From contig JALSHK010000396.1 of NCBI GenBank assembly GCA_026982275.1, positions 1 through 11,483 on the forward strand: a DNA stretch of 11,483 nucleotides, in the 5' to 3' direction. Below, piece after piece: positions 1 to 6,421 of the stretch (its first letter is position 1; each line of letters begins with the position of its first letter). The stretch comes from Paracoccaceae bacterium. GTDB taxonomy: Bacteria; Pseudomonadota; Alphaproteobacteria; Rhodobacterales; Rhodobacteraceae. Under the pieces are notes generated by a model. It searched no databases. It was given only the letters and a program-made list of their open reading frames with translations, and was not told the DNA's origin. The translations under genes were made by a program, and so were the position numbers.

Positions 1-389
1 GGATATTGCTGGCCTCCTCAAAGGGCGCGGTTGTGGTGGGCGTAGGCGTTAATCTTGTGGCAGCGCCGCATCCGGCAGACCTGTCCGAGCAGGCACTGGC
101 CCCGATTTCCCTGCATGAAGTGCTGCGCAGCCCGCCCTGTGCCGAAGCCTTTCTTGAGTTGTTGGCCAACGCTTTCCTGAAATACGAGCGCCAAATGCGC
201 AGCTATGGTTTTGCCCCTATCCGCGAAGCGTGGCTGTGCAAAGCCGCGCGCATCGGCGAGCTTATCCATGCCCGCTTGCCAGAGACGACGCTTTCCGGCA
301 CATTTGAAACCATTGATGAAACCGGCGCCCTGGTGCTGGGCACAGCGGCTGGCCCGCGCGTGCTCCCTGCGGCCGAGGTGTTTTTCTGA
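1..389 (+). CDS. birA: Biotin--[acetyl-CoA-carboxylase] ligase, C-terminal part (5' truncated)
   Basis: The frame is open from the first bases (codons begin at base 3) to a TGA at 387-389, so only the last ~129 residues are present. The fragment starts in the central beta-sheet of the ligase domain: a GVGVNL motif matches the G(I/V)GVN(L/V) strand that lines the biotin/ATP pocket in biotin-protein ligases. The end (LSGTFETIDETGALVLG, then ...LPAAEVFF) matches the small SH3-like C-terminal domain of the family. The catalytic GRGRxGR loop would lie upstream of the window. The enzyme activates biotin to biotinyl-AMP and attaches it to carboxylase carrier domains in the cytoplasm. coaX starts 13 bases after the stop, so the two are probably cotranscribed. 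In Rhodobacterales this gene typically follows the nuo (complex I) operon; that part is not visible. Whether an N-terminal repressor domain exists cannot be seen. Confidence 0.9.
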   Translation, partial: ILLASSKGAVVVGVGVNLVAAPHPADLSEQALAPISLHEVLRSPPCAEAFLELLANAFLKYERQMRSYGFAPIREAWLCKAARIGELIHARLPETTLSGTFETIDETGALVLGTAAGPRVLPAAEVFF

Positions 390-402
390 AAGGAGCGCCC
401 TT

Positions 403-1176
403 ATGTTGCTCGCAATAGATGTCGGCAATACAAACGCGGTTTTCGCCGTGCATGACGGTGAAAAATTTCTCGCCGAGTTTCGCTGCTCGACCGACCACAC
501 CCGCACGGCGGATGAATATTTTGTCTGGCTGAAGCACTTGATGAATCATGAGGGCATAGATGCCAAGATCAACGAGGTCATCATCTCCTCCACCGTGCCG
601 CGCGTGGTCTATAATCTGCGGGTGCTGGCGGATCGATATTTCAACTGCCGCCCGATGGTGGTGGGCAAGCCGGAGGTGGATATCGGCACGCCGCCCCGCG
701 TGGACCCTAGCACCGGCGTCGGGCCGGATCGGCTGGTGAACTGTGTGGCGGGCTATGATCGCTATGGCGGCAATCTGATTATCGTCGATTTCGGCACCGC
801 CACCACCTTTGATGTGGCTGATCATGATGGCGCTTATGTGGGCGGGGTGATCGCGCCCGGGGTGAATATCTCGATGGAGGCGTTTCACCATGCGGCGGCG
901 GCTTTGCCCCATGTGGATGTCTCTCGGCCCGACAAGGTTGTGGGCACCAATACCGTTGGCTGCATGCAATCCGGCATTTTTTGGGGTTACATTGGGCTGG
1001 TGGAAGGCATATGTAAGCGTATCTCCGAGGAACGCGGGCAAAAGATGAAAATCATTGCCACTGGCGGCCTCTCGACCTTATTTGCGCAAGGCACCGAGGT
1101 ATTTGACCATCTCGATACGGATTTGACCGTGCACGGATTGGTGCTGATTGCGAGCTTGAATAGAAAGAAAACATAA
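403..1176 (+). CDS. coaX: Type III pantothenate kinase
   Basis: 257 residues, the usual size of CoaX. It phosphorylates pantothenate with ATP, the first step of coenzyme A synthesis, in the cytoplasm. Visible motifs of the ASKHA-fold family are the N-terminal phosphate loop DVGNTN (6-11), the substrate/catalytic motif GPDRLVN (107-113, with the conserved Asp109), DFGTATTFD (129-137) for nucleotide and monovalent cation binding, and TGGLSTLFA (220-228) in the second ATPase half. The ATG at 403 is chosen because it begins directly at the phosphate loop (MLLAIDVGNT) and has AGGAG at 391-395, seven bases away. A longer open frame beginning at 205 runs inside birA and is not used. The stop overlaps the rnj start by one base (TAATG), which suggests translational coupling. 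CoaX enzymes are generally not feedback inhibited by CoA; that is family knowledge. Confidence 0.96.
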   Translation: MLLAIDVGNTNAVFAVHDGEKFLAEFRCSTDHTRTADEYFVWLKHLMNHEGIDAKINEVIISSTVPRVVYNLRVLADRYFNCRPMVVGKPEVDIGTPPRVDPSTGVGPDRLVNCVAGYDRYGGNLIIVDFGTATTFDVADHDGAYVGGVIAPGVNISMEAFHHAAAALPHVDVSRPDKVVGTNTVGCMQSGIFWGYIGLVEGICKRISEERGQKMKIIATGGLSTLFAQGTEVFDHLDTDLTVHGLVLIASLNRKKT

Positions 1177-2840
1177 TGGCTAAGAAAAAAGACAGATTGA
1201 TTTACCTGCCCCTTGGTGGCGCGGGCGAAATCGGCATGAACATGTATCTTTACGGATACGGCCCCAAGGGCAGCGAGAAATTTATATTGGTAGATGTGGG
1301 CGTGACCTTCCCCGATATGGAAAGCAGCCCCGGCGTGGATCTGATCATGGCGGACCCTGCCTATATCACCGCCCGCGCCGATAGGCTGGAGGCGATTTTT
1401 ATCACCCACGCCCATGAAGACCATATCGGCGCGCTTGGCCTGCTTTACCCGCAGCTGCAAGCGCCGATCTATTGCCGCGCCTTCACCGCCGCCATCGGGC
1501 GCAATAAAATGGAGCGTCTGGGCGCGGATTCCAGCGCGATCAAAGAGGTCGGCATGTGGCCCGAAACCGTGGAGGCCGGCCCGTTTACCGTTGGCTTTGC
1601 CCCGATTTCGCATTCCATCCCCGAGGCCTCGGCGCTGGTGATTGATACCCCAGCGGGGCGGATATTCCACTCCGGTGATTTCAAAATCGATCCGGATCCG
1701 CAGGTCGGCGAGGCGTTTGACCCCGAGCTGATGAAAGAGATCGGCAAGGGCGGCATCAAGGCGTTTGTTTGTGATAGCACCAATGTGTTTAACCACCATC
1801 CGGGGCGCTCGGAAGCCAGCCTGCCAAGCGCGATTACCGAGATGATGGCCCATGCTTCCGGCATGGTGGTCGCCACGACCTTTGCTTCCAATGTGGCGCG
1901 GCTGAAAACGCTGGCGCAGGCGGCTGTGGATGCGGGCCGCGAGGTGGTTATGGTCGGGCGCGCGATGAATGTAATGACCCAGACCGCGATGAGCACGGGG
2001 GTGCTTACGGATTTCCCCCCCGTGATCAGCATTGAGGATGCCAAGGGCAAGCCGCGCGACAAGCTGATGGTTTTGGCCACCGGCTCGCAAGGCGAGCGCC
2101 GTGCGGCCAGTGCGCAGCTGGCAGTTGGCAAATATCAGGGCATGGAGCTGAAAGCGGGCGATACCTTCCTGTTTTCCTCCAAAACCATTCCGGGCAATGA
2201 AATCGGTGTGGGCCGCATCCACAACCAGCTCGCCGAAAAAGGCGTGGTGGTGGTGGCCGAGGATGATCGCTATCACGTATCGGGCCACGCAAACCGCCCG
2301 GATCTGGACCGGCTGCAAACCTTGCTCAACCCCGAACTGGTGATCCCTATGCATGGCGAATACCGGCACCTGCGCGAGCATGCGGAGCTGGCCGAGGCCA
2401 ATGGTCGAAAAGCCATAATTGCGCCAAACGGGGTGATGGTGGACCTGACGAATGAAGCCAAGGTGGCTGAGCATATCGATACGGGCCGCACCTATCTGGA
2501 CGGCACCGTGCTGATTGGCGCGATGGACGGCATTGTGCGCCAGCGGCTGCAATTTGCCATGCGCGGCCATGTGGTGGTGTCGGTGATGATCGACGAGGAT
2601 AACCGCATGAGTGATGGTGTCTGGGCCGAGGGCCACGGTCTGCCCGAGCCAAAGCATGGTAGCTTGGACGAAAAGCTGGAAGCGGCGATGAACCGCGATC
2701 TGGAAAAAGCCAAGCGGGGCGCGCTGGGGGATGATGAGACCATAGAAAAAATCGTGGTGCAGGCCTGCAATCGGGTCTGTAAAAAGGCGATTGGCAAAAA
2801 GCCGGTTGTTACGGTTTTGATCAACCGGATGGTGGCATAA
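1176..2840 (+). CDS. rnj: Ribonuclease J (metallo-beta-lactamase/beta-CASP RNase)
   Basis: 554 residues, normal RNase J length. It is a cytoplasmic zinc-dependent 5'-to-3' exo- and endoribonuclease for mRNA decay and rRNA maturation. The metallo-beta-lactamase core shows Asp40 (LVDVG), the signature HAHEDH (78-83), His146 (ISHS) and Asp168 (HSGD). The beta-CASP insertion follows at roughly 205-360, with ATGSQGE at 301-307 and SSKTIPGN at 334-341, then HVSGHA (367-372) and PMHGE (391-395), which return to the active site. The C-terminal domain (about 450-554) ends in VTVLINRMVA, typical of the family. All recognisable metal ligands are present. The start ATG shares its A with the coaX stop. 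There is no strong Shine-Dalgarno (only A/G-rich sequence at 1163-1170), consistent with coupling to coaX translation. It ends at a bidirectional terminator. Many alphaproteobacteria carry both RNase E and RNase J, so its weight in mRNA decay here cannot be judged. Confidence 0.96.
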   Translation: MAKKKDRLIYLPLGGAGEIGMNMYLYGYGPKGSEKFILVDVGVTFPDMESSPGVDLIMADPAYITARADRLEAIFITHAHEDHIGALGLLYPQLQAPIYCRAFTAAIGRNKMERLGADSSAIKEVGMWPETVEAGPFTVGFAPISHSIPEASALVIDTPAGRIFHSGDFKIDPDPQVGEAFDPELMKEIGKGGIKAFVCDSTNVFNHHPGRSEASLPSAITEMMAHASGMVVATTFASNVARLKTLAQAAVDAGREVVMVGRAMNVMTQTAMSTGVLTDFPPVISIEDAKGKPRDKLMVLATGSQGERRAASAQLAVGKYQGMELKAGDTFLFSSKTIPGNEIGVGRIHNQLAEKGVVVVAEDDRYHVSGHANRPDLDRLQTLLNPELVIPMHGEYRHLREHAELAEANGRKAIIAPNGVMVDLTNEAKVAEHIDTGRTYLDGTVLIGAMDGIVRQRLQFAMRGHVVVSVMIDEDNRMSDGVWAEGHGLPEPKHGSLDEKLEAAMNRDLEKAKRGALGDDETIEKIVVQACNRVCKKAIGKKPVVTVLINRMVA

Positions 2841-2873
2841 AAAACGGGGGGCCTTGCCCCCCGCTTTCGTTTT
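2839..2873. terminator. Bidirectional intrinsic terminator between rnj and the DEAD-box helicase
   Basis: A perfect 7-bp GC stem, CGGGGGG (2845-2851) with CCCCCCG (2857-2863), closes a five-base loop (CCTTG). On the minus strand the stem is followed at once by six T residues (complement of A 2839-2844), an excellent intrinsic terminator for the helicase transcript. On the plus strand a broken T-rich tail (2865-2873) follows, giving a weaker terminator for rnj. The minus-strand U-run lies over the rnj stop codon, so the two 3' ends overlap. Confidence 0.8.
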
Positions 2874-2912
2874 GCCGGGATAAATCCCATTTTATATTTA
2901 GATACCCTGCAG

Positions 2913-2930
2913 GGCGGGAATTATCCCGCC
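2913..2930 (-). other. Stem-loop immediately after the helicase stop codon
   Basis: GGCGGGA (2913-2919) and TCCCGCC (2924-2930) form a perfect 7-bp stem with a four-base loop, one base after the helicase TAG in its direction of transcription. No T-tract follows on either strand, so it is not a classic intrinsic terminator. It may stabilise the 3' end of the helicase mRNA or help termination at the stronger hairpin about 70 bases further on. A weaker GGGA/TCCC hairpin lies at 2877-2888. Confidence 0.5.
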
Positions 2931-2931
2931 A

Positions 2932-4920
2932 CTATTCCGAACTCGGCGCGGGCGCGGTAATGCGCGCGCGCTTTTTTGGTTTATCTGCAGGGGCTTGAGC
3001 GGGGGGTTCCTCTGCTTTGGGCGCGGTTTCAGCCGGAGCGGCTTCGGCCTTGGCCTTGCGTGGTTTGCGCTTGGGTTTTTCGGGTTTACCCTCGGCTTCT
3101 GCGGCGGCCTTATCGGCCTCGATCTGTGCTTTGGTCCGGCGCTTGCGTTTCGGCTTGGGTTTTTCCGCAGGGGCGGCTTCGGCAATTGCTGGCTCTGGGG
3201 TGGCGGTTTCTGCCTCTGCCACAGCCTGTGGCTCGGCCTCGGGTGCCGGAGCTTTGGCACGGGCGCGCGAGCGCTTTGGTTTTTCTTCGACCGTTTCTTC
3301 GGAGGTGTCAGCGGGTGCAACCTCTGCTGCTGCCTTGGCTGATTTGCGACGTTTGCGTTTGGGCTTGTCCCCGGCGGCGGGGGTTGAAATTTCCGTTGTG
3401 ACATCTGTATTTTCGGTGATTTCGAGCGGCCCGGATATGGTTTCGGGAGTTTGCTCGGGCTTTGGCTCTTTCGCTTCCGGCTTTTCCTCCCGCATTGGCA
3501 GGAATTCGCGGGTCAGGAAATCCGGCATATGGTCGCCCATGCCCACGGGACCGCGACGATTACCTTGCCGGCTATCATTTCGGCGATCATTGCGCCGGTT
3601 GCCGTTTTGACGGTTATTTTCGCGCCGTGACTGTTCTCTTTGCTCTTCGCGATCTTTTCGCGGCGCCCGCTCGCGTCTTGGCTTTTCTGCCGACTCAGCT
3701 ACGGGGGCAGCTTCGGCCTTGATTGGCTCGGGTTTGGATTGTTCGGGTTTGGATTGTTCGGGGCGGGATTTGGTTAGCGGGTTTTCCATCCGGTCGATCT
3801 TGTTTTCCACCAGCTCTTCAATCGCATCCAGATGCTTTTTATTTACCGGCAAACAGAGCGTAATCGCCTTGCCCAGCAGCCCCGCGCGGCCGGTGCGGCC
3901 AATGCGATGCACATAATCTTCGGCATGGATCGGCACATCAAAATTAAACACATGCGAAACAGCAGGGATATCCAGCCCGCGCGCGGCCACATCGGATGCG
4001 ACCAGGAATTTCAATGTGCCTTCGCGAAAATCGTTCAGGATGCGCATGCGGGTGCTTTGATCCAGATCGCCATGTATCGGATTGGCATCCAGCCCGTGCT
4101 TTTTCAGCGATTTGGCAACGATATCGACATCAACCTTGCGATTGCAAAAGATAATTGCGTTTTTCAGGGCCTCCCCTTCTGCAACAATCAGGGCGCGCAG
4201 CAGATCGCGCTTTTCCTTGGCGGCGCGGTCTTTGCGGCTCGGGGTGTGTTCGCAAACGACCTGGGTAATGTTTTCCGAAGTGGTCGCGGCGCGGGCCACT
4301 TCAACACGCACGGGGTTATGCAGGAATTCTTCAGTGATCCGCGTGATTTCAGGCGCCATCGTGGCCGAGAAGAACAGCGTTTGGCGGGTGAAGGGCGTGA
4401 GCTTGAAAATACGCTCGAGATCGGGGATGAAGCCCATATCCAGCATCCGGTCGGCTTCGTCCACCACCATCACCTGCACGCCGGTCAGCATCAGCTTGCC
4501 GCGCTCATGGTGGTCCAGCAGCCGGCCCGGGGTGGCGATCAGCACATCGACCCCGCGATCGATCAGCTTGTCCTGATCCTTGAACGAAACGCCACCGATC
4601 AGCAGCGCCATGCTTAGCTTGTGGTATTTGCCGTAATTCTCGAAATTCTCGGCCACCTGCGCCGCCAGCTCACGGGTGGGGCAGAGGATCAGCGAGCGCG
4701 GCATGCGTGCGCGGGCGCGGCCCTTGGCCAGAATGGTAATCATCGGCAGGGTGAAAGAGGCGGTCTTTCCGGTGCCGGTCTGGGCGATGCCCAGCACATC
4801 CTTGCCCATAAGCGCATGCGGGATGGCCTCGGCCTGAATAGGGGTCGGGGTTTCGTATCCGGTTTCGGCTACGGCTTTCAGAACCTTTTCGTCAAGGTTC
4901 AAATCACTGAATTTGGTCAT
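2932..4920 (-). CDS. DEAD-box ATP-dependent RNA helicase, RhlE-like, with long disordered tail
   Basis: 662 residues from the ATG at 4918-4920, chosen because MTKFSDLNLDEKVL matches the usual start of RhlE-type helicases; upstream in-frame codons give an unlike extension. The helicase core (1-375) has every motif: Q motif (PTPIQ, 25-29), motif I AQTGTGKT (46-53), PTRELA (81-86), TPGR (130-133), DEAD (154-157), SAT (185-187), FCN (258-260), ASDVAARGLD (308-317) and HRIGRTGRAG (338-347). It unwinds short RNA duplexes in the cytoplasm, in ribosome assembly or mRNA decay. Residues 381-662 form a low-complexity tail: an Arg/Asn-rich stretch (413-457), a less degenerate island MGDHMPDFLTREF (461-473), then Lys/Glu/Ala/Pro sequence with basic [DE]KPK clusters at 518, 546, 586, 614 and 646. 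Such tails usually bind RNA or degradosome partners. The Shine-Dalgarno is weak (GGAT, five bases or fewer from ATG). It converges with rnj and diverges from fpr. Assignment to RhlE rather than another DEAD-box subfamily is by resemblance only. Confidence 0.94.
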   Translation of the reverse strand: MTKFSDLNLDEKVLKAVAETGYETPTPIQAEAIPHALMGKDVLGIAQTGTGKTASFTLPMITILAKGRARARMPRSLILCPTRELAAQVAENFENYGKYHKLSMALLIGGVSFKDQDKLIDRGVDVLIATPGRLLDHHERGKLMLTGVQVMVVDEADRMLDMGFIPDLERIFKLTPFTRQTLFFSATMAPEITRITEEFLHNPVRVEVARAATTSENITQVVCEHTPSRKDRAAKEKRDLLRALIVAEGEALKNAIIFCNRKVDVDIVAKSLKKHGLDANPIHGDLDQSTRMRILNDFREGTLKFLVASDVAARGLDIPAVSHVFNFDVPIHAEDYVHRIGRTGRAGLLGKAITLCLPVNKKHLDAIEELVENKIDRMENPLTKSRPEQSKPEQSKPEPIKAEAAPVAESAEKPRRERAPRKDREEQREQSRRENNRQNGNRRNDRRNDSRQGNRRGPVGMGDHMPDFLTREFLPMREEKPEAKEPKPEQTPETISGPLEITENTDVTTEISTPAAGDKPKRKRRKSAKAAAEVAPADTSEETVEEKPKRSRARAKAPAPEAEPQAVAEAETATPEPAIAEAAPAEKPKPKRKRRTKAQIEADKAAAEAEGKPEKPKRKPRKAKAEAAPAETAPKAEEPPAQAPADKPKKRARITAPAPSSE
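3728..3757. repeat. Tandem 15-bp repeat inside the helicase tail
   Basis: Two perfect copies of TCGGGTTTGGATTGT (plus-strand sense) lie at 3728-3742 and 3743-3757, followed by a partial copy. They encode a repeated EQSKP segment around residues 388-397 of the helicase, just after the core. The exact DNA identity suggests recent slippage duplication within the disordered linker. Confidence 0.9.
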
Positions 4921-4935
4921 ATTTATCCGATTGAA

Positions 4936-4979
4936 GCGGCAGTTAAAGGTGCCGCTAAACAAACGCGGCCAAAGGCACC
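4936..4979 (-). promoter_or_regulatory. Helicase 5' leader with mutually exclusive hairpins
   Basis: Within 60 bases upstream of the helicase ATG, one segment (4948-4955) can pair in three ways. GGTGCC (4948-4953) is complementary to GGCACC (4974-4979). GCCGC (4951-4955) is complementary to GCGGC at both 4936-4940 and 4965-4969. The central strand is shared, so only one stem can form at a time. That arrangement could switch access to the weak ribosome binding site, but function is inference; short GC stems also arise by chance. Confidence 0.4.
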
Positions 4980-5004
4980 GAATTGTGCCTCTATCAATAT
5001 CGCT

Positions 5005-5033
5005 TTGTTAGACTTATCTGTGGCACAGGTCAA
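5005..5033 (-). promoter_or_regulatory. Candidate promoter for the DEAD-box helicase
   Basis: On the minus strand TTGACC (5033-5028, five of six consensus bases) is followed after 17 bases by TAACAA (5010-5005, three of six). Alphaproteobacterial housekeeping promoters often keep a good -35 and a poor -10. Transcription would begin near 4998, giving a leader of about 78 bases that contains the alternative hairpins at 4936-4979. Confidence 0.35.
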
Positions 5034-5076
5034 TCTTATATGGCTGATCTTGGCCAATTCAGGCGCATTTTCGGGT

Positions 5077-5104
5077 TTTACTACCAGACCGGACACGCTA
5101 TATC
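5077..5104 (+). promoter_or_regulatory. Candidate promoter for fpr
   Basis: TTTACT (5077-5082, four of six) and TATATC (5099-5104, four of six) are separated by 16 bases. Transcription would start about 18 bases before the fpr ATG. The match is moderate and untested; no recognised redox-regulator site was seen. Confidence 0.3.
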
Positions 5105-5128
5105 AGCGCAAACCACGAAAGAGAGCCG

Positions 5129-5920
5129 ATGACCGAACAATCTCCCAAGCCCTATAAGGGGTTAGAATACCTGAAAGTGAGTCAGGTGAAGCACTGGACC
5201 GACAAAACATTCTCCTTCACCTGCGCGCGGCCGCAAAGCTTCCGCTTCCGCTCGGGGGAATTTGCCATGATCGGATTGCCCAACGGGGATAAAGCGCTGC
5301 TGCGGGCCTATTCGATTGCCTCGCCAAACTGGGCTGACGAGCTGGAATTCTATTCCATCAAGGTTGCCGATGGTCCGCTGACATCTCGTTTGCAGCATCT
5401 GAAGGTCGGGGATGAAATCCTGATTCGGCCCAAGCCGGTGGGCACATTGGTGCATGATGCGCTGGTCCCGGGCAAACGGCTGCTGATGTTTTCCACCGGC
5501 ACCGGCATTGCGCCCTTTGCCAGCGTGATGCGAGATCCCGAAACCTATGACAAGTTCGACGAGGTGATTTTAACGCAAACCTGCCGCGAGGTGAAAGAGC
5601 TGGATTACGGCAAAAGCCTGATGGCCGAAATCGAATCAGACGAGCTGTTACAAGAGGTGGTGGGGGACAAGCTGCGCCTTATCTGCACTACCACCCGCGA
5701 GCAAAGCCCGGAAATGGGCCGGATGACAGACTGGCTGGCAGATGGCCGTTTCGAGGCCGCCACCGGCGCGGCCTTGAACCCCGATACCGATCGGGTGATG
5801 ATCTGCGGCTCTATGGAAATGCTGGCCGAGCATAAAGAGATATGCCAAGCCGCAGGGCTGGTTGAAGGCTCCAACAGCGAGCCGGGCCAGTTTGTGATTG
5901 AAAAGGCCTTTGTCGATTAG
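5129..5920 (+). CDS. fpr: Ferredoxin/flavodoxin--NADP(+) reductase (bacterial FPR)
   Basis: 263 residues, a cytoplasmic FAD enzyme exchanging electrons between NADPH and ferredoxin or flavodoxin. The N-terminal FAD-binding beta-barrel carries RAYS (59-62) for the flavin and GPLTSRL (82-88) for the pyrophosphate. The C-terminal NADP domain has STGTGIAPF (122-130) and CGSM (226-229). The protein ends EKAFVD. From family knowledge, the Rhodobacter capsulatus enzyme has an Ala stacking over the flavin followed by a short C-terminal extension; here the equivalent Ala appears to be 260 with only FVD after it, so the extension is shorter. The ATG at 5129 has a purine-rich GAGAG at 5121-5125, rather close. 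It stands alone on the plus strand, divergent from the helicase and convergent with the cytochrome gene. Likely roles are electron supply for redox-stress defence or Fe-S and flavodoxin-dependent reactions. Confidence 0.95.
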   Translation: MTEQSPKPYKGLEYLKVSQVKHWTDKTFSFTCARPQSFRFRSGEFAMIGLPNGDKALLRAYSIASPNWADELEFYSIKVADGPLTSRLQHLKVGDEILIRPKPVGTLVHDALVPGKRLLMFSTGTGIAPFASVMRDPETYDKFDEVILTQTCREVKELDYGKSLMAEIESDELLQEVVGDKLRLICTTTREQSPEMGRMTDWLADGRFEAATGAALNPDTDRVMICGSMEMLAEHKEICQAAGLVEGSNSEPGQFVIEKAFVD

Positions 5921-5928
5921 CGCGGCAG

Positions 5929-5957
5929 GGTGGGGCTACACCCCGCCACCATCGGGG
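5929..5957. terminator. Possible hairpin terminator between fpr and the cytochrome gene
   Basis: In this 39-base convergent gap, GGTGGGG (5929-5935) can pair with CCCCGCC (5941-5947) through one G-U wobble, with a five-base loop. An alternative 5-bp stem pairs CCCCG (5941-5945) with CGGGG (5953-5957). Neither strand has a following T-run, so this is a weak terminator candidate that may instead block the two converging transcripts by structure alone. Confidence 0.35.
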
Positions 5958-5959
5958 CA

Positions 5960-6421
5960 TTACCCTTTTGCCGCGGCCTCGGCTGCGGTGCGCTCTGCCT
6001 GCACCCCGCGCTCGCGATCAGACCATGTGGATTTGATATAGGCCCAAATATCGTTGATATTTTCATCCGATAGCAGGCCTTCAAAGGCTGGCATGCCACT
6101 ATTGAAACCGGTCACGCCGCGCGCGGCCATCGTCGCTGCGCCGCCAAATTTGGTATATTCAAACAGCATGTCGTCATCATGATGCCATGTATGGCCTTCG
6201 GCGTTATGGGGCGGAGCAGGCATGCTGCCATCCGCATTCTGGATGCGCCAGTTTTCCTGCCCTTCCAGATTGGCCCCGTGGCAGGCAGCACAGCTATTGG
6301 CATACAGGATTTGCCCGCGAATTTGGGATTCGATCAGTGGATCGGGCTTCATGAAGCTGAGGCTGAACAGATAGGCGGCCCCGATTCCAATAATTACAGC
6401 GAAGGCGAAAAATACTTTCAT
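5960..6421 (-). CDS. Membrane-anchored class I c-type cytochrome
   Basis: 153 residues. An N-terminal hydrophobic segment (about 3-22) looks like an uncleaved membrane anchor, placing the haem domain in the periplasm. The haem site is C44-A-A-C47-H48, and the likely axial ligand is Met110 in GMPAF. The preceding ILYANSCAACHGANLEG and the later DENINDIWAYIKSTW helix match small class I cytochromes with one covalently bound haem c. Between the haem motif and Met110 lies a His/Asp-rich loop (H72, H77, H80, H81, D82-84), which could bind a metal; that is inference. The ATG is at 6421-6419, with AAAGG at 6433-6429, seven bases away. It overlaps the stop of the multicopper oxidase as ATGA, so the two are translated together and probably act together. 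It could carry electrons to or from the oxidase or to the respiratory chain. Partner and direction are not shown by the sequence. Confidence 0.9.
   Translation of the reverse strand: MKVFFAFAVIIGIGAAYLFSLSFMKPDPLIESQIRGQILYANSCAACHGANLEGQENWRIQNADGSMPAPPHNAEGHTWHHDDDMLFEYTKFGGAATMAARGVTGFNSGMPAFEGLLSDENINDIWAYIKSTWSDRERGVQAERTAAEAAAKG

Noticed and set aside
205..402. N-terminal extension of coaX by 66 residues
   Set aside because: It overlaps birA in another frame; CoaX proteins begin at the DVGNTN loop, and AGGAG precedes the ATG at 403.
987..2657. A 556-codon open frame on the minus strand opposite coaX and rnj
   Set aside because: It is antisense to a perfectly conserved RNase J, its translation is His/Arg/Gly-rich without any domain, and it has no ribosome binding site; it is a by-product of codon bias.
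3017..3610. Several plus-strand open frames (up to 197 codons) opposite the helicase tail
   Set aside because: They mirror the low-complexity Lys/Glu/Ala/Pro tail and give Ser/Arg/Gly/Leu-rich nonsense; the helicase frame continues from an intact core.
3728..3757. Direct repeats considered as a CRISPR-like or regulatory array
   Set aside because: Only two contiguous 15-bp copies without spacers, in frame within the helicase coding sequence; simple slippage explains them.
4621..5157. A 178-codon plus-strand frame covering the helicase 5' end and the region before fpr
   Set aside because: It is antisense to conserved helicase motifs and overlaps the fpr start; no recognisable protein.
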